Part shown: positions 26,662 through 35,052 of the stretch, piece by piece | Layout: each line of letters begins with the position of its first letter | Numbering within the stretch: the stretch's first letter is position 1 | Assembly: GCA_003712125.1 (NCBI GenBank) | Contig: RHLF01000001.1 | Location: 620,001-684,000, forward strand | DNA length: 64,000 nucleotides | From: Allomuricauda sp. | GTDB taxonomy: Bacteria; Bacteroidota; Bacteroidia; Flavobacteriales; Flavobacteriaceae | Reading direction: 5' to 3' | Program-made: the position numbers and the translations under genes | The notes under the pieces: model-generated | The model's input: the letters and a program-made list of their open reading frames with translations, nothing else | Told to the model about the DNA's origin: nothing | Databases searched by the model: none

Positions 26662-27483
26662 TTAGCCCAGACCCACATCTAGGCACATCATAATGATAAA
26701 GCCACCAATAAAACCTAGGGTGGCGATATCAGTGTATTTATCTTGTTGGGTTTCCGGTATGACCTCTTCGACCACCACAAAAATCATGGCTCCCGCGGCA
26801 AAGGCAAGGGCATAGGGTAAAATGGGCTCAAAGGTCAACACGGCCCAAGCCCCCAAAACGCCGGCAATGGGCTCAACCAGGGCAGACGCCTGCCCATACA
26901 TCCAGCTTTTGCGACGGCTCAAACCATGCCTACGCATGGGTACGGCTACCGCAAAGCCCTCCGGGAAATTCTGTAAGCCAATGCCCAAGGCCAAGGCCAC
27001 TGCGCCCCCAATGGTAGCGCCTTCAAACCCTGAGGCCACCCCGCCAAACAATACCCCAACTGCCAGTCCTTCAGGAATGTTGTGCAATGTAATTGCCAAA
27101 ACCAAAAGAGTGGTACGGTGCCATGGGGTCTTGACCCCTTCGGCCTTATCCATCTTAAAATTGATATGCAAATGCGGCATTACCTTGTCCAATCCAAAAA
27201 TGAACAGGGCGCCCAATAAAAATCCAACGGCGGCGGGGATTACCTTTACAAACCCCTCACCTTCACTCATCTCAATACCCGGTGCCAACAAACTCCAAAA
27301 GCTGGCCGCTACCATCACCCCGCCCGTAAAACCGAGCATTCCGTCCATAAGCGAACGCTTTGGGTTCTTGAACAAAAACACAAGTCCCGCCCCGGCAGCG
27401 GTCAAGCCCCAAGTAAACAGGGTGGCATAAAGGGCTGCCAAAATAGGATCTATACTTTCAAAATAATTGATGAGCTCTTGCAT
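26662..27483 (-). CDS. ZIP family divalent metal transporter
   Basis: 273 residues, about eight membrane helices. The metal-transport helices carry the hallmark motifs H-N-I-P-E-G (helix 4) and N-F-P-E-G (helix 5), and a cytoplasmic loop has HLHINFKMDKAEG. ZIP proteins import zinc or other divalent metals (iron, manganese) into the cytosol. Its ATG overlaps the stop of the DtxR/MntR-type regulator gene (TAATG), and the pair is divergent from a TonB-dependent receptor, so the group forms a likely metal-uptake regulon. Confidence 0.92.
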   Translation of the reverse strand: MQELINYFESIDPILAALYATLFTWGLTAAGAGLVFLFKNPKRSLMDGMLGFTGGVMVAASFWSLLAPGIEMSEGEGFVKVIPAAVGFLLGALFIFGLDKVMPHLHINFKMDKAEGVKTPWHRTTLLVLAITLHNIPEGLAVGVLFGGVASGFEGATIGGAVALALGIGLQNFPEGFAVAVPMRRHGLSRRKSWMYGQASALVEPIAGVLGAWAVLTFEPILPYALAFAAGAMIFVVVEEVIPETQQDKYTDIATLGFIGGFIIMMCLDVGLG

Positions 27484-28139
27484 TAGCCGTCTTTTTTAAC
27501 AAATAGGTTGGTAGCAATCTGATTGGAAATATGAAGGTTTCGATCGCCAATTTTGATGAAAAGTGAATCGTCGAAGTCTTCCTTCTCCACCACTTCGATG
27601 GCATCACCCAATGCAATTTTATGCTTGTCCAAAAACCGTAAAAAGGTCGAAGAGGTGTCGTTGACACCCACGCAAATCCCTTTTGATTTAATGGGCAGTT
27701 CACTCAACAACTGCTTGTCACGTTCTTGAAATTCTCCGTTTTTTGTGGGTATGGGATCACCATGGGGATCGTATTTCGGGTAATCAAGAAGTTCATCGAT
27801 CTTATCGATCAGCTTTTCGCTTTTGATATGTTCCAATTGTTCGGCAACCTCGTGCACCTCATCCCACGAAAAATCCAATTTCTTCACTAAAAACACCTCC
27901 CAAAGGCGGTGCTTCCGAATAATCGCGAGTGCAGTTTGAATGCCGACCTCGGTCAAAGAAACCCCCTGGTATTTCACATAGTTCACCAGTCCTTTTTCGG
28001 CCAACTTTTTCGCCATATCGGTTACGGACGAAGGTTTGGTTTCCATTTCTTCGGCAATGGCATTGGTGGCAACTGAAGCGGTAGCACTCCCTCCCAAATG
28101 GAATATGGCCTTTAAATAATTTTCCTCAGAACGGGTCAC
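27483..28139 (-). CDS. DtxR/MntR-type metal-dependent repressor
   Basis: 218 residues, GTG start. N-terminal winged helix (TRSEENYLKAIFHL, then SSVTDMAKKLAEKGLVNYVKYQGVSLTEVG), dimerisation/metal-binding domain (LWEVFLVKKLDFSWDEVHEVAEQLEHI, with His/Glu ligands in the family's usual places) and a C-terminal SH3-like FeoA-type domain (about 145-215). With bound Mn, Fe or Zn such proteins repress uptake genes. It probably controls itself, the ZIP gene and the divergent receptor through the paired inverted repeats in the 70-nt gap. Which metal it senses cannot be determined from sequence. Confidence 0.9.
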   Translation of the reverse strand: MTRSEENYLKAIFHLGGSATASVATNAIAEEMETKPSSVTDMAKKLAEKGLVNYVKYQGVSLTEVGIQTALAIIRKHRLWEVFLVKKLDFSWDEVHEVAEQLEHIKSEKLIDKIDELLDYPKYDPHGDPIPTKNGEFQERDKQLLSELPIKSKGICVGVNDTSSTFLRFLDKHKIALGDAIEVVEKEDFDDSLFIKIGDRNLHISNQIATNLFVKKDG

Positions 28140-28153
28140 AGAAAGAATTTTGC

Positions 28154-28201
28154 CAAAAGTACATTTTTATTTGTAAAAACAAATTTTTAGATTTGTCTAA
28201 A
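28154..28201. promoter_or_regulatory. Divergent promoter region with two operator-like palindromes
   Basis: Two inverted repeats stand side by side: ATTTGT-AAAA-ACAAAT (28169-28184) and TTTAGA-TTTG-TCTAAA (28186-28201); the second resembles known MntR/DtxR boxes. On the minus strand TTTG (28183-28180), an 18-nt spacer and TACTTTTG (28161-28154) form a good promoter for the regulator/ZIP operon, with its -33 box inside the first palindrome. On the plus strand TAGATTTG (28188-28195) is an exact -7 element inside the second palindrome, facing the receptor gene. Confidence 0.65.
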
Positions 28202-28209
28202 TTTAAATT

Positions 28210-30486
28210 TTGATGATTAAAAAATTCATCTTTTTATTGCTTTTTTCACTCGCACAATTGCTTGTCGGTCAAGAGGTAACTGTCACGGGCAAGGTGGTCG
28301 AAGGCGACACTCCCATTCCCTTTGCGAATGTGGTATTGAAAGGCACAACCAAGGGTGCAGCAAGTGATGAAAACGGTGATTTTCAACTCAATGGTCTAGA
28401 ACCTGGTTCTTATGTGCTTTTTGTTACGGCCCTTGGCTATCAACCCTATCGCCAGTCATTTTCGGTCAACGACTCCAACGTGCAGCTACGCATTTCATTG
28501 CAACTGGCTACGGAACAGCTCAACGAAACTGTGGTCACCGGCACCCTTAAGGCCGTGAATCGAAGCGACAGTCCCGTTCCAGTGGAAGTGTATTCCCCAA
28601 CCTTTTTAAAGCGCAACCCTACCCCCAATGTTTTTGAGGCCTTACAAACCATCAATGGGGTTAGGCCCCAGATCAATTGCAGCGTCTGCAACACGGGTGA
28701 CATTCACATCAACGGGTTGGAAGGCCCTTACACCTTGGTGTTAATTGATGGGATGCCCATTGTAAGTGGCCTGGGTACGGTTTATGGCCTTTCAGGAATA
28801 CCCAATTCACTCATCGACCAAATTGAAGTGGTCAAGGGCCCAGCCTCAACCCTCTATGGAAGTGAAGCCGTCGGTGGGCTCATCAATATCATTACCAAAC
28901 ACGCCATCGAGGCGCCAACTTTTTTTGCAGATTCTTTTGGTACAGGATGGGGGGAATTCAATCTTGACGTAGGCACGAAATTTAGTTTGGGGCAAAAGAC
29001 GGATGTGCTGATGGGGGTCAACTACTTTAATTACGACAACCCCATTGATAACAACAATGACAACTTTACCGATCTCACCTTACAAGACCGCATTTCGGTA
29101 TTTCAAAAATGGAATTTCAAACGCAACAATTCCAGGCTATTTTCAGTGGCAGGAAGGTTCTTTTACGAAGACCGCTGGGGCGGAGAAATGCAATGGACCC
29201 CAGAATTTAGAGGGGGTGATGCTATTTATGGGGAAAGCATTTATACGCGCCGCTGGGAGGTTATAGGAAAATACCAATTGCCCTTTAAGGAGCATATGAC
29301 CCTTTCGGTTTCCTATAACGACCATGCCCAAAATAGTGTGTATGGCGATGTTTCCTATATCGCCGACCAACGCATTGGTTTCGGACAGCTGCTATGGGAC
29401 AAAACCCTGGGGAAACATGACCTGCTTGTTGGTACTGCGCTCCGCTACAATTACTACGATGACAATACCCCGGCAACTGCAAATACCGACGGCAATTTTG
29501 TGGACGAAATTTGGATACCCAGCCTATTTGTACAAGATGAATACCAACTGGCTGAAAAGCATGCCCTACTGGGTGGGGTACGATATGATTATGACCAACG
29601 CCACGGTGCGATTTTCACCCCGCGGGCTGCCTATCGATGGAAAATGACCGACAATGACATTTTTCGGTTAAATGCGGGTACCGGGTTTCGGGTGGTCAAC
29701 CTTTTCACCGAAGATCATGCTGCCCTAACAGGTTCACGGGATGTCATTATAACCGAAGCCTTAGAACCCGAACGATCCTTTAACATCAATCTGAATTACC
29801 TTAAAAAAATCTATTTGGACAATGGCACATTCATCGGGCTCGATGCTTCCTTGTTTTATACCAACTTCTCGAATCAAATCATTCCGGATTACGATACCAA
29901 TGTAAACCAGATCATTTATGATAATTTGGATGGCACCTCAATTTCCCAAGGTATTTCTGCCAATCTTGATTTGGTTTTTCCCAACGGTTTAAAATTCTTG
30001 TTGGGTGCCACGTTTCAAGATGTAACCAATACCGAAGCTGGCATCAAACAGCGACAGATTTTAACGGAAAGCTTTACCGGCACCTGGAACGTATCCTATA
30101 CCCTACGAGATCTTGATTTGACCCTTGACTATACCGGCAACATTTATGGCCCGATGCGGCTGCCCTTGTTGGGAGAACTGGACCCGCGAAGCGAATTCTC
30201 ACCTACCTGGAGCATTCAAAACATACAGTTTACGTATAAGGGGCTTGAAAATTTTGAATTATATGGAGGTGTCAAGAATTTATTGGATTGGACCTCAAAT
30301 CGGGGCAATCCGTTTATCATTGCCCGTGCCAATGACCCCTTTGACCGCAATGTGCAATTCGACAATCAAGGCAATGTGGTACCTACAACCGACAATCCCA
30401 ATGCCCTGACCTTTGATGCCAATTACGTATATGGCCCCAACCAGGGCATACGCGGTTTTCTAGGCCTGCGTTATACGGTGTTTTAA
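28210..30486 (+). CDS. TonB-dependent receptor, probably metal or metallophore uptake
   Basis: 758 residues. Signal peptide (to about 20), carboxypeptidase-regulatory-like domain (about 23-105), plug (about 120-235, with IDGMPIVSG and the G-S-E-A-V-G-G-x-I-N-I-I-T end) and a barrel ending R-G-F-L-G-L-R-Y-T-V-F. The plug has a Cys pair, C157-S-V-C160, which could bind a metal (inference). Its divergent position from a DtxR/MntR-type regulator and ZIP transporter, with palindromes in between, suggests it brings the same metal across the outer membrane. Two ATG codons in tandem open the frame. Confidence 0.92.
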   Translation: MMIKKFIFLLLFSLAQLLVGQEVTVTGKVVEGDTPIPFANVVLKGTTKGAASDENGDFQLNGLEPGSYVLFVTALGYQPYRQSFSVNDSNVQLRISLQLATEQLNETVVTGTLKAVNRSDSPVPVEVYSPTFLKRNPTPNVFEALQTINGVRPQINCSVCNTGDIHINGLEGPYTLVLIDGMPIVSGLGTVYGLSGIPNSLIDQIEVVKGPASTLYGSEAVGGLINIITKHAIEAPTFFADSFGTGWGEFNLDVGTKFSLGQKTDVLMGVNYFNYDNPIDNNNDNFTDLTLQDRISVFQKWNFKRNNSRLFSVAGRFFYEDRWGGEMQWTPEFRGGDAIYGESIYTRRWEVIGKYQLPFKEHMTLSVSYNDHAQNSVYGDVSYIADQRIGFGQLLWDKTLGKHDLLVGTALRYNYYDDNTPATANTDGNFVDEIWIPSLFVQDEYQLAEKHALLGGVRYDYDQRHGAIFTPRAAYRWKMTDNDIFRLNAGTGFRVVNLFTEDHAALTGSRDVIITEALEPERSFNINLNYLKKIYLDNGTFIGLDASLFYTNFSNQIIPDYDTNVNQIIYDNLDGTSISQGISANLDLVFPNGLKFLLGATFQDVTNTEAGIKQRQILTESFTGTWNVSYTLRDLDLTLDYTGNIYGPMRLPLLGELDPRSEFSPTWSIQNIQFTYKGLENFELYGGVKNLLDWTSNRGNPFIIARANDPFDRNVQFDNQGNVVPTTDNPNALTFDANYVYGPNQGIRGFLGLRYTVF

Positions 30487-30487
30487 T

Positions 30488-30528
30488 ATTCCTTATCTTG
30501 AAAACATAATCAAGTAAAGCTTCCCCCC
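30488..30528 (+). repeat. Direct repeat R1 (upstream of lone DUF6090 gene)
   Basis: A 41-nt element beginning ATTCCTTATCTTG and ending AAAGCTTCCCCCC. An almost identical copy lies at 31435. The two copies differ at two positions and by one C. R1 begins 1 nt after the TonB receptor stop and is 120 nt before the DUF6090 start; the rest of this gap shows no clear gene. Confidence 0.85.
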
Positions 30529-30648
30529 GATGTAAGGCCAACCTGTGCAGGGCAAAAGTGATTTGTGCTGTTTTTTTTGGCACCTTGGATAAGCAGTAAT
30601 TGAACAAGCAGCGCTTTTTTCCCTAGACCAGAGAAAGCGTATTCGTGT

Positions 30649-31419
30649 ATGATACGATTCTTTAGACAACTACGCCATAAACTGATGACTGAGAACAACA
30701 CAGCTGGATACCTCAAATATGCGCTTGGAGAGATTGCCCTGGTGGTCATCGGTATTCTCATTGCCCTACAGATCAACAATTGGAATGAAAACCGAAAGGA
30801 TAAAAAAGCCCTTAACGAGTATTTGATCAAGATCAAGTCCCACACCCAGGAAGATTTGCTGCAATTGGAACAAATGATAATCGGTAGAAGGCGAACCTTG
30901 GAAGATTGTAAAAAAGCGCGAAAAAGTATACTCGATAAAACGGAAAACGCTAATCTACCCCTATTCATGGCCACTGGTTTTGCTTTTTTTGATTACTATT
31001 TCAAACCGAATACCGGAGGGTACGAAGCGCTGAAAAATTCGCGGTATTTTGGCAAGATCAACAACACCCCTTTAGATTCTTTGCTCGCCAATTACCATGC
31101 CCAGATAGGACAGATTGCTCATAATGAAAAGAACTATAACGATTTTGCCGAAAATCAGGAGGCCTATCTCTCCACCCAGTTTGATCGATCACTTATGTTG
31201 GCCTATGCCTTTATGCCACCAGATTCCTTAAAGCTAAGGGCGACACAACAATCAGAATATTTTAAATCCTTTGAAAAATACACAGCCTCCGTCCCGTATC
31301 GAAATGTTGTGAGTGTTGCCGCGTTTCAGTTTGAGGCAATGATATATCAATACCAGCAATTATCAGCATCAGGTCAAATTGTCATCGAAGAAATCAATGC
31401 CATTGTAGAAGACGAATAA
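30649..31419 (+). CDS. DUF6090 family protein, separate copy (YLKYA variant)
   Basis: 256 residues, 10 kb from the array. N-terminus FFRQLRHKLMTENNTAGYLK belongs to the Y-x-K-Y-A subtype of array copies 7-9; anchor ends QINNWNENRK. The central motif is diverged: GGYEALKNSRYFGKINNT then LDSLLANYH, keeping Y-E-x-L-K-x-S but losing the G and the L-R pair. It starts with MIRFF. It sits between two copies of a 41-nt direct repeat, with a TonB receptor gene before and a hydrolase gene after, which suggests it arrived or duplicated as a unit with its leader. Confidence 0.85.
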   Translation: MIRFFRQLRHKLMTENNTAGYLKYALGEIALVVIGILIALQINNWNENRKDKKALNEYLIKIKSHTQEDLLQLEQMIIGRRRTLEDCKKARKSILDKTENANLPLFMATGFAFFDYYFKPNTGGYEALKNSRYFGKINNTPLDSLLANYHAQIGQIAHNEKNYNDFAENQEAYLSTQFDRSLMLAYAFMPPDSLKLRATQQSEYFKSFEKYTASVPYRNVVSVAAFQFEAMIYQYQQLSASGQIVIEEINAIVEDE

Positions 31420-31434
31420 AAGGCTATTGACATA

Positions 31435-31474
31435 ATTCCCTATCTTGAGAACATAATCAAGTAAAGCTTCCCCC
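31435..31474 (+). repeat. Direct repeat R2 (upstream of S33-type hydrolase gene)
   Basis: Second copy of the R1 element, 26 nt before the next gene start. Here AATCAAG inside the repeat pairs with CTTGATT just after it (to 31481), giving a 7-bp stem that R1 does not fully keep. Confidence 0.85.
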
Positions 31475-31499
31475 TTGATTTAATTGCAATCAAAACCTT

Positions 31500-33401
31500 A
31501 TGAAAAAAATCTTTTTTGCCTTTTTGGCATTGTCCGCTAGCATCACCATGGCCCAAGGTGGCATAAATCTCGAAAAAACAGATTGCTTTTTTGAAGATTG
31601 TGGGCTTCTTGAAAGCTATCCCAATCTCGAATTTGGCAAGTTGGCCGTTCCTGAAAATTACCAGCAACCAGAGAACAGGAAAATCAAAATAGCCTTCGTT
31701 ATTATCAAGGCTGTTGAAGCGCCCATCCAAAATGACCCTGTCATAATCTTTCAAGGCGGTTGGGGGGCCACCACCTTGGATCTCACCGCGGCTTATGTCC
31801 GAAACTTTCCCATAAAAAATCGCGATGTCATATTGTTCGATTACCGGGGAAGTGGGTATTCGGAACCCAAATTGTGTGATTGGTTGGGTGAAGCAACCTG
31901 GGCCGATATCGGAAACGATTTGAGCAATGATCAATTTGAAGCCAATCAGACGAAACGATTCAACCAATGTTTGGATTCCTTGGAGTTGCGGAAAGTTGAC
32001 TTCAACCAATTTGGCAGCAATACCAAGACCAAAGATGCCGTAATGTTGGCCGAGCAATTGGGCTATGAAAGCTATAACCTCTTAGGTATCTCTTACGGCA
32101 CGCGGGCCATCCAAAACTTCATTCGCAATGCAGAGGACTCTCCCATCAAAATCAGATCTGCGGTATTGGATTCCAATTGCCCAATGGGACATTTTATGCA
32201 ACAGGGAAAATTTGGTGAAGACTATGTTCGCGTGTTGGACCTTTTCTTGAAAGATTGTGAAAATGATTCAGATTGCAATTCCGCCTTCCCAGAACTCAGG
32301 AATAGATTTTCCAAATTTCTCATTGCCTTGGATGCCAATCCCTGGGTGGTGGAGATGTCTGACGGTTCCACCTTTACGTTAAACCGGCAAGACATTAATG
32401 GACAATTGTTCCAAATGTTATACGTACGTAACTACTACAAGAACATTCCCTTATTGCTTGAAGAAATAATGAGTAGAAAAGGCGAGGGCTTTGAGCTTTT
32501 GATCAATAATATAAAACGCCGCGTTACGACCAACTTTAATGGTTTGGGCATGGTCAACTTCGTCTACGACCACAAAGCGATGACCAGGGAAGCGGAAACC
32601 TACTTTAAGGCTAAGGAAAAGGAATTGTACCCCTTTAATGCGATAAGCGGTCATATGGACTTCTATTTCAAAGACAATAGAATTGGCACTGATAGTTTGG
32701 AAGCGGTCCCCGTAACCTCAACTATTCCCACATTGTTTTTGGCAGGAGAATATGATCCCATCACACCCCCTTCATGGACCAAGGAAGTCGCAAAGAGTTT
32801 TGAAAACCATCATTATTTTGAGGTGAAACGTTATGGTCATGGGGTGGCCCCAAGTCCGTGCGGAGAAGAATTATTACATGCTTTTTTCGCGAACCCTAAG
32901 GAACGACCAAGCGATACATGCATCCAAAACCTGGGTGACAATAAAATCAATTTTGTAACCACCTACTATCGGAATGCAAAAATTTCAAAGTTGGCCAGTG
33001 GTATTTTTCAAATGAAGAATATCCCCTTACTCATTGGTTTGATTTTGGTGGTACTATTTGCCCTTGTAAACAGCATCAAAGGATTACGAAGCTGGTTGGT
33101 GAAAAAAGATAATCGCAGCGCATTTTTGACCGTTGCCTCAATAGGAATTCTCGTTTTTCTAGTTGGGTTGTTGTTAGCCATCAGTAAGACCGCTTCAGAA
33201 AATCCCTTTTTGTTGGCCTTTGGTTTAAATGATTCGGCAAACAACATATTTTATCTGGTTCCAATCCTTTTAGGGTTTGTGTTTTTGGCGTTGATTCGTT
33301 GGTTCAAAAATGAAAAGACCTTATGGAGTTCCTTATCCGCAATCGCACTTATCGTGTTTATTGCTATTGCCATGGCCTACCAACTCTATCCTAACTTTTA
33401 A
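31500..33401 (+). CDS. Exported alpha/beta hydrolase (peptidase S33-like) with C-terminal membrane domain
   Basis: 633 residues. Signal peptide (to about 19), then an alpha/beta hydrolase resembling tripeptidyl/prolyl aminopeptidases: FQGGWGA oxyanion region, FDYRGSGYSEP, nucleophile G-I-S198-Y-G, acid Asp419 in GEYDPITP and His447 in YGHGVAPSPCG, the last with the TAP-like C-terminal pattern. The triad is intact. Several Cys pairs suggest disulfides. Unlike soluble relatives it carries about four membrane helices at 505-633 and so would be held in the inner membrane facing out (inference). Its leader contains repeat R2. Confidence 0.85.
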   Translation: MKKIFFAFLALSASITMAQGGINLEKTDCFFEDCGLLESYPNLEFGKLAVPENYQQPENRKIKIAFVIIKAVEAPIQNDPVIIFQGGWGATTLDLTAAYVRNFPIKNRDVILFDYRGSGYSEPKLCDWLGEATWADIGNDLSNDQFEANQTKRFNQCLDSLELRKVDFNQFGSNTKTKDAVMLAEQLGYESYNLLGISYGTRAIQNFIRNAEDSPIKIRSAVLDSNCPMGHFMQQGKFGEDYVRVLDLFLKDCENDSDCNSAFPELRNRFSKFLIALDANPWVVEMSDGSTFTLNRQDINGQLFQMLYVRNYYKNIPLLLEEIMSRKGEGFELLINNIKRRVTTNFNGLGMVNFVYDHKAMTREAETYFKAKEKELYPFNAISGHMDFYFKDNRIGTDSLEAVPVTSTIPTLFLAGEYDPITPPSWTKEVAKSFENHHYFEVKRYGHGVAPSPCGEELLHAFFANPKERPSDTCIQNLGDNKINFVTTYYRNAKISKLASGIFQMKNIPLLIGLILVVLFALVNSIKGLRSWLVKKDNRSAFLTVASIGILVFLVGLLLAISKTASENPFLLAFGLNDSANNIFYLVPILLGFVFLALIRWFKNEKTLWSSLSAIALIVFIAIAMAYQLYPNF

Positions 33402-33404
33402 GGT

Positions 33405-34967
33405 TTAGTTGAATAATGCCATCCGCTGCACATTGTGGAAGCTAATGTTGAAAACAGCATTGGGTGGGTTAATGGTGGCTTCAAAAATGACCTCCTTGGT
33501 GGCATAATCGATCTCAACCACCTTACCTGCGGCGCTACCGCCATCCACAGAGGAACCCGGGGTAAACAATACTGAATTGTTTTCGGCTACATAACTGATT
33601 TTAGATACAATTCGGGCATAGGTTTCCTCACCGCGTTCTTTGCCGTAGGACCAGATCTGTTTGATGGTTTTGTTCACTTCATCAATTTCATACTCAACCG
33701 CTCGACTATAGGGCCCAGCATTTGTATAATTACGATTGTCACCGTTGTCAAATACCATGAGGTTGCCATTGGGCATCAGAATGGGTGAGTGCTGGTACCA
33801 AGACCATTCAAAATCGGGGTGATTACTGGTACCATCAAGGATGTCAATGTCTGTAATGGGTTGGTCATTGGCATCTAGGGGAGTCAACAAAAATTGTGAT
33901 AGATCTACCCCATCACCTGAGGTATTCCACTCTCGGTGCGGGGCCAAAATATAGCTGACCTCATTTTGGGCATTCAACTTTACAATACCCTGCGTTCTGC
34001 CCGAAACAATAATTTCATCATCCTGTGCACTGTATTCAATGGAATTTGCGTGAAACCAATCGATTTCCAAATCAGCCAAATCTGTAGGCCAGGCCCTTCT
34101 CGAATTATCCAATGCATCGTTTAAATCCCATTTGTTCGCAAAAGTTCCGGTACCGCGATCTATTTCGACAACCACATCTTCGACCGTATTTTTTGCTGCA
34201 TCGTTGATGGTTACCAATAAGTTGCCATTGGGTTTTTCGATCACATGGTGATGAAAACCATTGCCCTGCAGACTCCATGAAGCTGCTATTCTTCCCAAAA
34301 AGTCAACTTCATACAAACTAAACGTACTACCATCACCAAATAAGAGGTTTCCATTCTGTGACCGTACCATTCCATTATCATAAAAGAGATCAAACAAGGT
34401 GGGATGGTTCGAAAAGTCTAAATACCATCGAATGGCTCCGAACTGATCAAAAATAAAGGGGCGCTGGGGCCTGAAATTTTCATCAAAACCAAAATAGTTC
34501 ACAAAATTCAATTCAAGGGTTGATGAATTTGAAGGTACATCTATGGTAATTTGAGGCATATCAGCAATGAGGGGTGTCGTTTGAACCGTTACCGTTTGTG
34601 TTTCCAGCGTGGCCCCTGAACTGTCGAGCAGTCGTAGTTCTACTTGATTTTCGTAATCGGCGTAGAGTCCGAGTATTTCTAAATTAAAAGTGGTGCCGGT
34701 TCCGTTAAACCTTCTTGTCAGCGTCGAAGCATCCCCATTTTGCCCGATTACAGCAATCTCGACCATTACGGCTTGGCTGGTTTCCAAACTCAAAAGCGCT
34801 GTCAAGGGGGCATAGCCTGAAGGATTCAGTTGAACGGCTATCGATTCGATGAGGTCAGACTCAATAGTGGGATTTGAACCATCAGGAGATTCTGAAGCGT
34901 CGTCATTGGAGCAAGCCCATAAAAATGCGACCAATACGAACAGTCTGAAAAGAACTTTCAATTTCAT
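33405..34967 (-). CDS. Arylsulfotransferase (ASST) family lipoprotein
   Basis: 520 residues from the ATG at 34967, which places the lipoprotein signal first (VAFLWAC). An N-terminal Ig-like region (about 30-150) is followed by a six-bladed-propeller-like ASST domain with repeated N-G-N-L/x-L motifs: SQNGNLLFGDGS, F-H-H-H-V-I-E-K-P-N-G-N-L-L-V, WFHANSIEY, and LMPNGNLMVFDNG. In PAPS-independent ASSTs conserved His residues transfer sulfate between phenols; the HHH and WFHANS segments match those positions. Bacteroidota homologues are mostly untested, so the activity is uncertain. Convergent with the hydrolase gene, 3 nt apart. Confidence 0.82.
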   Translation of the reverse strand: MKLKVLFRLFVLVAFLWACSNDDASESPDGSNPTIESDLIESIAVQLNPSGYAPLTALLSLETSQAVMVEIAVIGQNGDASTLTRRFNGTGTTFNLEILGLYADYENQVELRLLDSSGATLETQTVTVQTTPLIADMPQITIDVPSNSSTLELNFVNYFGFDENFRPQRPFIFDQFGAIRWYLDFSNHPTLFDLFYDNGMVRSQNGNLLFGDGSTFSLYEVDFLGRIAASWSLQGNGFHHHVIEKPNGNLLVTINDAAKNTVEDVVVEIDRGTGTFANKWDLNDALDNSRRAWPTDLADLEIDWFHANSIEYSAQDDEIIVSGRTQGIVKLNAQNEVSYILAPHREWNTSGDGVDLSQFLLTPLDANDQPITDIDILDGTSNHPDFEWSWYQHSPILMPNGNLMVFDNGDNRNYTNAGPYSRAVEYEIDEVNKTIKQIWSYGKERGEETYARIVSKISYVAENNSVLFTPGSSVDGGSAAGKVVEIDYATKEVIFEATINPPNAVFNISFHNVQRMALFN

Positions 34968-35052
34968 GCTAGCTAATTTTTCCTTCAAGATAACCCATTT
35001 TGATTTTATGGGTGTATTCAGGTATCGCCATTACAATGCTTAACTTTGAACA

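Noticed and set aside
26822-27430. 202-codon plus-strand open frame
   Set aside because: It is antisense to the ZIP transporter gene, which has clear HNIPEG/NFPEG motifs; the antisense product is Pro/Ala/Lys-rich and resembles no protein.
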